DNA of 64,000 nucleotides from Hypholoma sublateritium FD-334 SS-4 (Eukaryota > Basidiomycota > Agaricomycetes > Agaricales > Strophariaceae). Below the pieces are notes generated by a model that was given only the letters and a program-made list of their open reading frames with translations, did no database searches and had not been told where the DNA came from. Positions 24,701 through 37,698 of the stretch are shown piece by piece (positions within the stretch are counted from its first letter, which is position 1; every line of letters begins with the position of its first letter). The position numbers and the translations under genes are program-made. The DNA lies in contig KN817568.1 of the NCBI GenBank assembly GCA_000827495.1, positions 140,704-204,703 of the forward strand. Direction: 5' to 3'.

Positions 24701-27030
24701 AACCACGTCAGTCGCATGTGCATATGCCTCTACCCACTGCCCACCGCCGCCCAGTTGCGATCACCGCCTCCTTGACGCTCTCATAACCGCTGCTACTCGA
24801 CAAATCGCGTGTCTGCATCGCCTTCACCCACGACCCGCCGCCGCCACCGTCTAGGTACATCTTGGAAGCTTTGACACCGGACCCGCCCCCCACTGCACAG
24901 TCCATTCACGGATACAGAATCCCAAGCGCATATTAGCCCCATTCCGGCGTGTCCCCTACCCGCATCCTCCGATACCTCTCTTTACAACCAGTGTCGACTG
25001 GAACCCTACCCGACGGCGCACCGCAGCTTCTCACGACGAATTTGGGTCTCCCTCTCCGAGCGCTATCAGTTGAAGTTCCCAGCCTGCATGCCCCTCCCAT
25101 CCACTGCATCCGCACACGTATTCGCTCGGGCTCCCCACCACGTGCACTACCAACTCCCTCACGAACGTCGAAATACATGCTGCGCATCGTTACCCGCGCA
25201 TCGCGCTATCTACCCAGATTCCAATCTGATTATCACACCCCTCGTATCGAGGCCCGAGGCTCACCGCCGCCGTTACATCGCACGCGTACGACCGACAGCT
25301 TCATATCCTATCACCACCATCGCTCGCACCACTGGTACCAAATCCTTTGTAAATACTCCTTGAATCCTTGTTCTTCTGTCTCTCTAGCCCTCGCGCCTAT
25401 CGTGCGTCACGGTCGAGCGCTCTGCGTCCAGCTGTGATGCGTACCGCTGCGGTGCTCCGGGCCGGCTCCAGCGCGCTTCCGAAAAGCACGGCAACGCCTC
25501 GAACATGCAAGGCGAGCGCGGGGAAACGACTGATTTCCGCAAACGCAGAGTCTCATGCGGCCCGCGCGGATCCTGTTGTTTCGTGGTATCTGCGACACGC
25601 GCGCGTGTATCGTCTTCACCTGCGTCTTCCGCATTTCTATGCTCGCAGTGTCCGGGGCTACTATCTCCGCCTCGGTTGCTGGCGACCCCTGCGACCTGTC
25701 TGTTCGTACGGTCGCGCCACACATGACCATGCCGGGAATGGAACTGTCGTGCTAGCTACCCGCTGAGTTCCACGCGCTCTAAGCACGCCGTGCTGCATCA
25801 AGTGCGTCGTTCTTCTTCGCCAGCGCGTGCCCTTCGTCATCGCTGCACCCGGTTGAATTACGGCGAATGCGGCCGTGCTCGCTTCTGCACGCGTCTTACC
25901 CTAGCCTCGTGACCGGCCCTCCGAAAGAGGATGCGGCATTCGCGAGAATTACGAGGATTATCGCGAATGCCGCATCCTCTTTTGGATGGGTCGGTTACCA
26001 GCCTACGCGACACCGCTTTATCGTAGGCCCTCGTACCGCGATTCTCCTCTGCTACCGCGTCGCCCACGCCCGATTGACCCTCGCCCCGAAGTTCCAAATC
26101 CATGACGTTGCGCGGTACTCGCTCGGTCCCTCGCTCAGTGTGCTTTACAGGCGGCAGCGACCACAGCGCCTCCCAGCGCCCAGGCCCATGCTCCACGGCA
26201 AATGCGGCCCTCTCCATCGACGAAGCCCATGCTTATAGCTGCACTAGCTACCCTCTCCTTCGCCCGCCCTCACAGCTTTCTCCACGCTACCTCGTCCATC
26301 CTCCGCAAAGCGTCATCGCTCGCGACACCGCACTTGCCCATGCTTGTATTGTGTCCCTCACTGTGTCGCTTCGCTCCAAGCACTGCGCGCCCCTCGTGGG
26401 ACGCCACCACTGCCGCCGCCCGCCCCCTTACCGCTTCCCTTTGTCAAGTTGGGCCGTCCCCAAACCATCTGTGCCCTTTCTTCATGGCGCCAGCACCTAC
26501 ACGTCACATGCCTCATCACAGCACGCATTCACCGCGGCTGCCTCGAAGTTTGAACGCGAAGGCTTGGCCCATCAGTTCCACCGTAGGCGTCATTGCAGTC
26601 GTCTCATTATTTTCCCGCCCCAGTAGAAAGTGCTTTCCACGCTCACCCGAACGTCGACGCGCATTTCAGTTACGCAAACTGTGCATCGCGTCCCGCGACC
26701 TTCGGCGGGCCTCCTCGGAGCGTCCGTCCCGGTTACGCCACTGACGCCCGTTTCCATTAACGACGTCCAGCGCGGGTACTGTGCGATGGCTCTTCGAATG
26801 CGCGGGTGCTCAGGGGCTCTGCGTCCGTGTCGTCACTGGAGAAAATGATTGACCGCACGCGGAGGAATTGGGGTAGTGGGATATATGCGCGGGCGCACGC
26901 GTGTGGGGACAGCGAAGAAGGGAGCAGGTGGCTCCATCGAGCTAGGCCTGGGTCCGCGCGCTGAGTCGAAGAGCATCCGTCCCTGATACAGGTACCGTGT
27001 ACGGCGCTGTACGGCGGTGCCTTCCCGTCC
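21750..27030. other. Long stretch without a supported gene; GC-rich repeats from about 24.1 kb
   Basis: 21,750-23,600 is of normal composition; short open frames (22213-22572 minus, 22814-23113 plus) have no recognisable content and no splice support. 23,800-24,060 resembles 34,150-34,400 (shared GTGGTGATGAAGAT- and CCGCAGAG-like stretches), so it is a dispersed repeat. 24,100-26,850 is GC-rich repeat; 24,105-24,280 is related to 10,440-10,620. A perfect hairpin lies at 25,924-25,982. Confidence 0.45.
25924..25982. repeat. Perfect 22-bp hairpin with a 15-nt loop
   Basis: Bases 25924-25945 and 25961-25982 are exact reverse complements: AAAGAGGATGCGGCATTCGC plus GA on the left, and its complement on the right. 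The loop is GAATTACGAGGATTA. No mismatch is seen, although the surrounding GC-rich repeat is diverged. Confidence 0.85.
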
Positions 27031-27039
27031 TTGAGAATG

Positions 27040-27105
27040 TATTTATGCCGTAAACAAGGGCCGTGGTGAGTTTATCCACAAAACGCGAACTAGAATTTCA
27101 TGGTA
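27040..27105 (-). repeat. Copy of the 3' block end that also lies downstream of N3 and N5
   Basis: The string TATTTATGCCG, AAGGG, GGTGAGTTTA and AAAACGCGA parallels 60,585-60,650 (TTTTTATGCAG, AAAGGG, GGTGAGTTTA, AAAACGCGA) and, in reverse, 38,090-38,140. It lies about 0.6 kb downstream of relic R2 in the same relative orientation, so R2 kept its 3' flank. Confidence 0.5.
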
Positions 27106-27666
27106 AATTTCTGCCTGCCGCCCAGGACGCATTTCCTTCACATTTTCGTCTCCTGCGCGAGGCTCCTCCGACTTTGTGTCTCGCAGTGAACAACCCGCCC
27201 GTGGAGGTACTATTCATCCCTTTCATTTTCACTCGCACTGATCGCTCATCAACTTATATAGCGCAGTCGTTTCTTAGCACCCGTGCGTGCGTCCGGCAGC
27301 ATCTCGGTCATTCTCTCCGCCGGCGAGCGGAGAAGCGCGGCCCAGCCGAGCGTATCTATGCGTTCGTGAGCTAGCCTCTGCCCCGAAACTGAATGCCGCG
27401 AGCTGCGCGCCATTTGCCGGCGCATTGGACGCGGTGTGCACGTTCGCTCCATCCGAAGTGCCTTGACTTGCGACAGCGCCAGTAGCTTTTTTCGCGTTTT
27501 CGATAAGCAATGTTACGCGTAGGGAACACGCAAATAGGGCGGGATGTGTGCGGGCTCATAAGTACGTTGGATGAGAGCAGGACTATATCTCTCACATGAT
27601 AATCTTCAACTGTAGAGATTAACAACCGGAATTTACGATTAAAAACATACAGCGGAAATCCATCGT

Positions 27667-28260
27667 CTACGCGAACCATGATTTTACTTTTGTCGTGCCC
27701 CGTTTTTGTACAGAGGTTCCAACTTCCGCAGTAGGCTTGCTTGATAGCACTACTGTATTTTTCTTGCGTCCCAAATTCTGGATGCGTCGGAACACGGCTT
27801 TCATTTTCCCGTCGCGAACTACGGCGCGGTTGGCTCCCTCAGGCTCCCCATCTGGGTCTGCGCTCACTAAGGGTCCCGCTTTCGCTTCGTCGTGCTTGAC
27901 ACTACCGCGGGATTTTTGCGGTTCATTGAGTACCGTTGATTCCTGTACTGTCTCGTCTGTCCGCTGCGGAGCCAGCTCGGCTGCCTTTTCGCTCTCTATC
28001 TGAGCAAGGATCGCCGAGATATTGTGTTTTTCCATGCGTAGTACGGCCATGGCGCGAGGGAGCTCTTCACCCGGATGCTCCGACATGTACCTTACGATGC
28101 GATCAAGCTGGCTTTCGTATAATGCTCCGACATCCCCAAAGTCCTGTGGGTATATTGCTGAATAAGCGGACTATGATTCAGTACCTGGTTCACTTACCAC
28201 TTGCCGGATAACGTCAAGTATAAAGCCATTTTTTATCAAATATTCAAACACCCATAAAAT
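27667..28260 (-). pseudogene. Orphan linker and tail exons of a NACHT paralogue (relic R2)
   Basis: The tail exon starts after an intact CCACAG acceptor at about 28,145 with D-F-G-D-V-G-A-L-Y-E-S-Q-L-D, and is open to 27667. It contains I-S-A-I-L-A-Q-I-E-S-E-K and a basic patch R-R-I-Q-N-L-G-R-K-K-N like that of N1. Upstream, a GTAAGT donor ends a piece (I-L-D-V-I-R-Q-V) that corresponds to the end of the linker exon. Before about 28,260 the similarity stops: the whole NACHT core and N-terminus are missing. The intron is retained, so this is a DNA-level 5' truncation and not a processed copy. The tail frame is still open over 139 codons, so recent truncation or retained use as a short protein are both possible. 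Confidence 0.65.
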
Positions 28261-28279
28261 TGAGTGGGAACTTTGACAC

Positions 28280-29560
28280 CTAACGTCGACGCCATCCTGC
28301 GCTTGCCCTCTCTCTTATCTCGCATCTCGCACTTATCCGAAGTATCACTTTGGAATAGAGCAGAGGGGCACCATCTAGCTCAATGTCCGCACACGCCACC
28401 CCCTTTAGCGCCCTTCGTCGCGCTCTGACAATGTACGTAGTTTCGAACATCGATCTGCCGTTTGCCGACACGCTGCCCAAGCTAATAGACGAACCTACAC
28501 CTCCTGCCCTGACCCTCGTTCCAACCAGTTCCGCCGCTCGCGCTTTCTGACGCGCTGCTGTGACGCGCATCGTCGAACGCAGGTCGTGCTCCCCGCCGTA
28601 CCGCCTCCCCGCGTGCGCTCATCTCCGTCTCTACCCCTCACAACCATCTCCGCGCTCCCGTACCCACTACCCATGATTAATGACCCCCTATCATGCACCG
28701 AAGTCCATCTTGCGCGGCGCGTAGGCTCAAATGCGACACAGCCCCTTCCCTCGTACCGGCGCCACTCCTCCACTGCCCACGCTCGATCTCACTCATGTGA
28801 CATGTGAAAGCCCTCGCCGAATTCCCCCACAGGCATAACATTGAATGCACACGACACGCTCCTCGTACGTTGATTCATCTCTGCGCACATCGAACCGTGT
28901 ACTCATCCTTCCTCCCTTAGCAATGTTAGCATCGCCCGAAGTCCCGCTGCGACCATATCCACCACGCCCGCCGTGATTGCGAAGGCCTGGCTCATCGGTC
29001 CCGCCGCGCGGGCGCCCCTCGCTGCCGCCGTCGTTGAAGGCCCTCACTCCCGCCCCTCGCGCCCACTTAGACGCATCACATTCCCCATATACATACACAG
29101 GGCACCCCGCGATCATTGGGCCTCTGAGGAACATCCGGACCGGCTCCGTCTACGGCGCGGACGCTACGACGAATGGTGCAGTACTCGTGCCGCTCGCTGG
29201 CGCTTGGAATGCGCGGGTATCTCTTGGGCACCGTGTCCATGCACCAGAGAAGGACGTCTGTATCCACGCTATCAAAATACAGCAGCGCGGATGGATAAGG
29301 CGGCATATATGTGCGGGACACGGCCGCTGGCGGGGCTTGGCTGCAGCGACGACGACGGCGGGCTAGCGCGCGATATCAAAACGGTGCGCGTCTTCTGTGC
29401 GCGACGAGGCCGCGCGGCGACACCAGTACCGCCGGAACGCGGCGCTGAAGCAGCGCACTCTGATGACCACGTATCACGCTTGCGGTGCGTCCGACTCCTC
29501 AGATTTGACAGCCTATACTTTCAGCGCTGACGCCCTCTTCGGCAGGTGCGCCCGGCCCTG
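28280..29560. repeat. GC-rich repeat, inverted partial copy
   Basis: CpG-rich sequence with overlapping open frames on both strands and no domain. It resembles in reverse other GC-rich segments of the window such as 8,200-8,400. No gene is supported. Confidence 0.4.
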
Positions 29561-29779
29561 GCCGTGTAGCGCTACCGCGCTGTCTCCGCGCGTCGCACCG
29601 TCCGTGGGGATGCGTCGGCGTCACGGTTGCGTCACGGCTTTTGTAAGCAGATATATGCGACGAATTCGGAAATGCGCTGGTGAGCGGCGCGTGGACATGC
29701 AGGCGAAGGAGTGGGGCTAATTTTGGCGGAGCGAGGATATGAGGCGATAGCGGCAGGACTGGTGAGTTAGGCCTTCGCG

Positions 29780-32640
29780 TGCTGGATCCATGCAGTGCAG
29801 CCGCGGAACGTTCATGCACTGACGGTGGGAAGCGAGACAGCGCCTTCGTAAGGAGACAGTGCAGTGGGATTTTTCGGCCGGCGGAGGCGGTGTCAGTGCA
29901 GAATCTGTGGGCAGAGTATAACGATAGCGTCATGCCTGGTAAGTATGGGATCTGGCGTGGGCGATGCAGCAGCGCTGGGAAGTTGCTGAACGAGGGCGTG
30001 TAGGAAATGGACTAGCGATGTCGCGGGGCGGATGAATCGATGGCGCGTTGCGAATGTGCGTAGGGGCAGGCCACCTTTGGGGCGGAGGGGGGCGGTAGCT
30101 ACCGCAGCTGGGGTGTAGATGCGCAGCGCACGGCGAAGCAGGCGTCGGAAGCTGCGGGCGGCACTAAGCTTCCTGAGGAAAAGAGCCGTGTCGCTTTTGG
30201 GGCGTTACACGTGGTTCAGGCGAAAGGGATGAGGACGAGGGAAACCAGGTACGGGAGGGCGGAGACAGATACGTGAGACGCCGTGGCGGGTAGCTGGCGC
30301 AGGAAGGTAGAGATGGAAGCGAGTGTACGCGATGAGAGCTGCTAAAATGACGCGAACCGCGCGCGCCGGGGACAGTGAGACCAGAATTCGCCGTCACGGT
30401 GGGGCACTGCAGCGTGTACGAGGAGATCATAGGAGCCCTTACGCCCGTTGTTGGCATCGGGCGTCGTGTGGCCAGGCGGAGAGTTGGTGTTTGGAGACTG
30501 CATTCTGGAAAGCAGTGTCGGATCGCGATGAGGGAAACGAGAGGGGCAACGCACCTTGGGCTAGGCAGGCGACGTTTCTCTGGTCTAAGACATCTCCTAG
30601 GTGTTTAGTTCAGAGCGACGTGGGTGGATGAGTGCAGGACGTGCAGATCGAGAGGGCAAACGCAGGAGGGCATGGGCGTTGGTAACAAAGTTCGGACAGC
30701 ATATTTGTTCCCACGCGCGACAGCTGCAGGGCGGCTATATTTGTCGCCCAAGTCCCATGCCGGGCTGCCTCTCACTTTCATTTGTTTATATCAGCTATCA
30801 CGTCCCAGGAATAACGCCATAATCTCAGCGCTTCTGTGAAATTAATGCTTAATATCTTTTGTTTATGCGGCGCGCGTTCTGCACACCAAGATCTTCCGGG
30901 GGTCGCACATACCATCCCGCTCCACTCAGTTGGACAAGGTGCGCTGAACACAGGGCGCCCCGAATGCGGAAGACGCCTGCTGAGTAGACATATTGACGTT
31001 TTTTTGAGCAAAATAACGATGACAAGCACGCATTGTAACAAGAATAGCCACCTTCGTTCGTGAGTATGCGCTGATGTCTCCACACATCTGCGCGTAGAAT
31101 ATGGACGCATAAATCGTTCTGAGTACTGGACAGCGGTCTCCACCAGGCGCACCCCCTACCTAATCGAGTGCGCGCATACACCCCGCGATGCCGCGTGTCC
31201 TTGCCGCGCGTGCGAGATCTCCCCTTGTTTGAAAACTCGGACAAGCGCTGATTGTGCCCGCATACGAACCGAGCATCGAGGCGTGGCCATCGAGCGATAG
31301 CGCGCGGTATAGCGGCCGCGTGGTCGACAGCGCGAGTCGGGCGTCCTGCAGCACCTTCATGGATGGGGTGCCTGCCGCGTAGAGTAGATCAACAGCGAAT
31401 TAACGTGGGACGCGGAAGAAGGGGACGGGGTACGCAGACGGTGCTGACGACATGGTTGACGGGCGCGGATACGCGCACTCGACGCGCCGTGCAGAGCGCT
31501 TCGCTCGTGGTCGGCCGCAGTTTCCAGGGCACACTGGTGGGGGGACGCGGCGATGGTATGTGACGCTGCATTACGTGGGCGAGATCTGGGGTGGTGGGAC
31601 GCGGTCGTAGGGGCGGGAGTGGGACTATGGAGGCGCGCGCAGCGCGGTATAGCGGTCGCGCTGTCCGGTATTGCGAGTCGCGCGGCGTGGAGCGCTGTCG
31701 TGAGAGTGGCACCGTTGCGGATGCGGAGCGCGGGTGACGATCATGCAGCGCTTTCCGCGTAGTGCGTATTTGGGAAAACGAGCATGGGGAGGGGGGGCGG
31801 CGTGGGGCACTGAGCCGCGCGGGCAAGATGGAAGGAGAACCCGCGGGAGAGGAAGGAGGCAGAGGGTGGGGGTGGAACGGACGGCTGCTACGGGAGGCGG
31901 GCGCGGTCGAGGGGACGTTCAGCGTGACAGCGCGAGCGGCGCAGGTGGGACTTGCATCGCAGAGAACTGAGTGGGTCAGCCTCGTTCGAGGCGGCCATGC
32001 TTGGGGTTCGTATGGCCGGCGGAACAGGAGCGGCGGCGCGTCGCGGTACGAAGGTGCCGTTGAAGAGATAGCCAGCGTGGGGTGGGCGCGGTGCACGCGC
32101 GGTGCCACGATGACGTGCGCATCGCTAGGCTGTGTAGCGGAGTTGTCAGGTGGGCAGGTGGCGGCGGCTTGGACGCGGAGGGCCGTACCGCCAAGCGCGA
32201 CCAGGGGGACGCATCCTCTTCTTTTGGAGCGACAGACTGGTCGTAGATGTTCGATGGCAAGCGGGCTTCGGGAGCGTCGTGCGTGGGTTTAGTCAAGACG
32301 CCTATTAGAAAGTGTGATGCGCGGTGAGATCCCTGCTGGTCGGAGAGCGAGCTGGGTGGGTTTCGACGATCAGCGAGGATGGATGGCTGAGGCAGGAAGC
32401 ACTTACAGGAGCGGCGACCGGATGGATCGGGGCAGCAGGTTTCCCACGTAGGTCATGTTTACCGAATGACATCCGAGTCTTTGCCGCAGACTCGCGCCAG
32501 ACCGTCCCTCCGCCCCGTGCGTGTGTCCCCTCCCAACTCCCTCTCCAAAGTCCACATCCATGAACCAATACGCATATTGTAACCGCACCCCTTCCCCAGA
32601 TGGCCCCCGCGCCCCATTCCAAGCCCACCATCCACTCGCC
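29780..32640 (+). repeat. GC-rich interspersed repeat, copy A
   Basis: This copy aligns by eye with 40,020-42,450 in the same orientation and with 49.6-60 kb in reverse. Matched points are 29,840-29,970 with 40,120-40,280, 31,130-31,290 with 40,490-40,650, 31,470-31,560 with 41,120-41,210, and 32,215-32,440 with 42,000-42,225. It is extremely CpG-rich, and open frames on both strands are shadows of the composition. Its class is unknown: no reverse transcriptase, transposase or long terminal repeat was recognised. Confidence 0.65.
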
Positions 32641-32649
32641 GCACGCAAC

Positions 32650-35380
32650 ACCTCCTCGCCAAACGCGGAATAATCGGGGTGGCACAAGTGTCCGAGTGCA
32701 CTCAGAACTCAGAACAACGTGCGCGCCGGATGCGGGACGTCCCACGATAGGCCATGTTGCGTAAAGGCAGGATGCGCGGAGCGCCGGCGCAGCCGTGCAT
32801 ACTGCGCTATGACAGCAGGTCGCCGTTCGAGGACCGTACGAACTTAGAGTGGTTCCTGCTTCAGATAAACGATTCGATGGCTGAGAACAAGCTGAGACTG
32901 GTGAATGCGAAGGCAAGGACAAGGATGACCGGGGCGCGGGCCGACGCGTAAGTACGCGTAAGTGCCCACACGCATCATGCCGTCCGGTCCGCCATTTTTG
33001 TCGCTCGAGCACTGCGTGCGCACTGTCAAGCACATTTCCATGCAGTGAAGTAAGCACTCGAGGTAATACACACCCCGGGAACCCTGAACAACCACATTCC
33101 GCTCTATTTATCACTCCTGCGCCGGCATGTCTCCGTACACTCAGACGCCTCCCTTCTTTCGCCGACTCGCAGACCCAATATACGCGCGCCCGCCGGTCCC
33201 AAAGAGTAAAACAAATCGAACCACATGCACGAAACGAGAGCACACCAGCGAAACGGAAGTCGGCGATCTCATTTTCCAGCTTCTATAACTTGAATCCGAT
33301 TGCCCCTAAGGTCCACCCTACTCACACCGCACGGGTGATCTGCACTTCGACGAACCCTGCGCGGAATCTGAACTTTCTCCGTTCCCCGCTCTGTATCAAT
33401 GCGCAGCTTGGTGTGTCACTCCTACTCGGCACCCGCATATGCACGTCGTCTCTGGTTGACCGGAGACTCATGCGATCTTTCTGTAAATATAGACTTTCTC
33501 TCCGGTACGTCCTTCACGATCTCGCGATATTCATCTATTTACTCATATGATAATCCGCGCTTGACATGGATCATCATTCTGTATTCAAATATCTAGACCA
33601 ACGGCGCAACCTTCCGTGCGTTCCATGCACACCTGTACAGCTTATATACAGGAAGAAATTTCATCAATTTTGCCTTCTTGGCTACTGTCAACGACGCCTA
33701 GTGTAGGTCTCTGGACAGTGCTAAATATAATTATCAAGTTTACAAAGGGTGTGCATCCCTCGCGTCCGGTTTGGTCGAGGCGTCGATGTGTAGGCGGAAT
33801 GACAAGAACCAACGTGAGGTTGTATCCCTGCAACCAATAGTCAGTAGATAGAATAAAATGTTGACGCACCGTCTTCCTAATGGAAACGGGTTTCGGAATG
33901 CGAATCAGGAGATGTTGTGTGATAGAGGAATCACCCAGGACTTGCTCGAGGCGCTCGTTCACGCAATCGGAAATCCAAAGTGAGATGAAATTCTGGGAAC
34001 GAGTCCCCTACGAATATATGGGTTGTACAAATCAGATGCGCCCAGATCGCGCGCGTGCTCCTACGCCGCCTGGGACGCCACAGGAGTAGTTGAATATCAT
34101 GTGTACCCTAAAATCGTAGTCTAGAGAGTCCGTTTTTGAAATAAAATATTGCTTACCGACGACAGGTGTCCCGTATCGCGCTTCCTCCAAGAAATCGACC
34201 AATGATGTGCGCACACGTGTCGGCGAGTATGCTGCCGTGCCCCTCAGCGCGCCATCGGTGCCCAATCGATGGTCTCGGCCTGACAACGGCGGCGTGGACT
34301 GGCGCGGCGGGAGGAACTGATCGACGGAAGCCAGAAGGAAAAAGTGGATAGGAGTGGTGATGAAGATAACAAAACGCCCGCAGAGGGGGATGGAAAGAAA
34401 GAAGGTGAAGGTTATAACTACTCGAACGCACGTATATATCTACCAGGATTTCCCATACCCTTCACGGTTGACAGATGTGTCCCACCGTGAGCTTGACGTG
34501 GGTTTCGGCGTGTGCGCAGCGCGTCTATTCTTAGACAGCGTGTACTTGCGATGCGCGCTTCTTGGCAGCGCGGAGAAATTTCGTGAGCTCCTGTGCGTCC
34601 GAAGGATCGCTCGCGCGTCCAATTAGCAGTGTTTCGCATATTTATTTTATTTTATTTTGGAAAGGATGAGAAGAGATATTGGAATGAAAACGTAGCGACG
34701 ACGGGGCTCGTCTACGGACCGCCGGGCCGTTTCCGGAACGCGGCGCCACGAGTGGCCCGTGAATCCCGTCCACACCGGCCACATATTGTGGCCTTGAATT
34801 TACTACCGTCAGAGCGCATGCACGCGCTCACACCAAATCGCGGGCGAGCGAGGATGAAGCGGTCGTCGTCGACCTCAATCAGGCGGTCAACACGCTCAGC
34901 GTACAGCGCGTGTGATTTAATTGGCCCCTACTTCCGAGTCAATTGCTTCAGAGAGTAACACGTACTCCTGCAGTTGCGATGATGTGCACCCTCCGAATGG
35001 AAGCTGGATGGAAAGGCTGTTCGGTGTGCTCTGATATCGAATGACGCCAGTGCTTGGGGACACCGCGCGCCTTGTATTAATGGGTGTGCGATGCACCTGC
35101 TCCCCGCTGCCGGGGCTGTTGAGGAATGATGTAGCCTCCCGCCGCCCGCTTCAACCCACAAATACCCGCGTTTTTCCTCGTATTTATTTCCCCGTCCAAG
35201 TACATGCATGTTTCCTTCCTAGCAGCAGCCGCGCAGGTGCTAGCACAGCATGAACAACATGATAAGCTATAATTATCCTCCAATCGTGCTGAGCAAGTAG
35301 TACAGCCCTTCATGCACGACGTAACTGGATAAGGTTAATTGATTTCGGAATGCCCCATAACCCGAGATCTTCATGTACAC
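32650..35380. other. Stretch without a supported gene
   Basis: The 312-residue open frame 32305-33243 (minus) crosses the end of the repeat, has Arg/Ser/Cys-rich shadow composition and no domain, so it is not called. 33,290-34,150 is of normal composition with nothing recognisable. 34,150-34,640 resembles 23,800-24,060. 35,200-35,500 holds the upstream region of N3. Confidence 0.4.
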
Positions 35381-35504
35381 GGCACATATTTTTTTTATGC
35401 GCAATTGATGTGCGGAAAGGCGATGTGCATGTACGGTATTTAGTCACGGCTATGTGGACAAAACCCCAACGTACATTGCTGGAATGTTGCATCCTCCCCT
35501 TTCT

Positions 35505-37698
35505 ATGGCCCATCAACAACAGCAGCCTGCCCCCAACGCGATATTCGATGCCGGGCATGCTATCAATGTTTATGATGGGAATTTCATGCAGCATAATCAC
35601 CCGCCAGCCGAACATCATTGCTCCGACGCAGATGGTATGATTCTGACTAGCTCCACTTCAATGGATAACGAAAGTGACAACCATAAAAATTTCTCTACAG
35701 ACGGATTCAAACACCTCCAAGCTCACGTAGCCACATCAGCTTTCGACTCTGCGTACCAAGTTGATGCGCCGAAATGCCATCCGAACACCCGCCAGGCGGT
35801 GCAGGACGACATTATGGGTTGGATTCTGCAGACCGTGACACGTATTCAGTGGATGCTGTGGCTGAACGGCGCCGCAGGAGCAGGAAAGTCAGCAATTGCT
35901 CGTTCTATCGTAGCTCTCTGCCTTGCACAAAATATCCCCATAGCAAGATTCTTCTTCTTTCGCACCGACTCTACACGAAACACCATCCGGCCCGTTGTTG
36001 CGACCCTTGTACATCAGCTTATCCGACAAATACCCGACCTCCTGGCAATTGTCATCCCAAGAATCCATTCCGATCCGCTTATCTTCACAAAATCCCTTGA
36101 AACACAGTTGCAGTATCTGATCTTTGAGCCTCTCCGACAGCTTCATTGTGACTCCTCTCTCAGAAGTATAGTGGTACTACTCTTTGATGGCGTAGACGAA
36201 TGCGATGACTACAAGAACCAGACGGACCTCATTTTCTTAATTTCCTATTTCATCAGAAAGCGAGACCTTCCAATCATCGCATTCTTTGGCAGCCGTATTG
36301 AAAATCAATTGAAGCAAATATTTCAAACACCTGAGGTCTCACCAAATACACATCAATTAACGCTCGACGACCATTACCTCCCAGATGCTGACATTCACCT
36401 TTTCCTGAACAACACATTCTTGCGGATCAAAACCACACATCCATTCAAGTACCATCTCGACGCCAACTGGCCTGACCCCGCGCATGTTCAAGGTATTGTT
36501 AGGAAATCATCAGGCCAGTTCATTTATGCGTCCGTGGTCATAAACTTTGTATCATCTCCCCGCCGAAATCCTGTGCACCAACTTGAGATTATCCGAGGCT
36601 TGCGACCTACTGGAAATTTAACGCCATTCGCACAGCTTGATGCACTCTATCGACACATCTTCTCTCGGGTTGAGGATATTGATCGCACATTGCTCATCCT
36701 TGCCTGTGCTCTATTCAGCAACTACCGTCTGACAACTTTCTTTGCACTTGATTCCATATATGACATTCCTGTTCTATTGGTGGACTTATCTTCTGTTCTC
36801 GTCTATGAAGACGATACAATCCGTTTTTTTCATGCATCCCTCCCGGATTTCCTCCTTGACAAAACTCGATCACAGGACTACTTTATTGATAAGAGAATCT
36901 GGTGCACACTTCTTTCTCTCCAGTGTTTGGACAGTATATCTGCAGGAATGGAAACTAGTATGTGCCCCACTTCAAAATAATGGCTGATAATTCCAATTCA
37001 ACTTTTCACAGCTTGGTACCCCCTCCTGCATGATTTCCTCCCCTATGCGGAAGGAACTGCTAAGTTGAAAAAGCATTTGCTTGCATTGAAATTCCACGCG
37101 ATATATTTGAATGTTTATGCAGTCGATTATCTTACAGCACTCGAAAAAGTGGTGAGCAATTCAATATTTAATCAAATTCCACTCACTCAGAAAAATGACG
37201 GCACAGGACTTCGGTGATGACGGAGAACTGTACGAAAGCCAGTATAATCGCATCACACAATACCGATCCTTTCTCCAACAACACGCTAGCTCAGCATTGA
37301 TCGCTCAGATTGAGAGCGAATACGCGGCCGAGCTGGTACCGCAGTGGATCGAGGAGACAGGATCAGATTCAACAGCGATTGACGCGCCGGATAACTCCCG
37401 CGATGGTCTTACACACGGGGATGGAGCAGTAGGATCCGACGCAGATACGCACACGGTGAGCCGGCATGCAAAGGTCAGGCAAGGGAAGCGTGCCGCAGGT
37501 CATAAGGTCGACGCAGAAACTACGCATCATCGTAGCCTCAGGTTACATTCCTCAAACGATGCAACCACATCGGCAGACCGGCCAGCCACGGAAGCACCCA
37601 TAGTCGGACAGAACCGGGGCAAGACGAAGAAAAGGTGTCAACTCAAAACCAAATTTCACTGGTTTTTAAGGAACGTATATTTATTTTTTACGCGCTAG
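35505..37698 (+). CDS. NACHT-type NLR protein, paralogue N3 (only copy on the plus strand)
   Basis: Exons 35505-35634, 35701-36957, 37012-37151 and 37207-37698 give about 672 residues. The ATG at 35505 aligns with the starts of the other copies; an upstream in-frame ATG at 35490 and extra codons to 35454 exist. The motif is I-N-V-Y-D-G-N-F-M-Q-H-N-H, the most diverged of the array. Walker A G-A-A-G-A-G-K-S and Walker B L-L-F-D-G-V-D-E-C are intact, with F-F-G-S-R downstream. The linker exon gives K-L-K-K-H. The tail has L-I-A-Q-I-E-S-E, Q-G-K-R-A-A and a final basic/aromatic end (K-F-H-W-F-L-R-N). All three introns match the other copies in place and phase. It lies in opposite orientation to the rest of the array, yet shares 3' flanking sequence with N5, so a segment was inverted or inserted in reverse. 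Confidence 0.82.

Noticed and set aside
29780..32640. LTR or LINE retrotransposon as identity of the GC-rich repeat
   Set aside because: No reverse transcriptase, protease, integrase or long direct terminal repeats could be recognised in any copy.
32305..33243. 312-codon open frame on the minus strand
   Set aside because: Starts in unrelated flank and runs into the GC-rich repeat; Arg/Ser/Cys composition typical of a shadow frame; competing frames on both strands.
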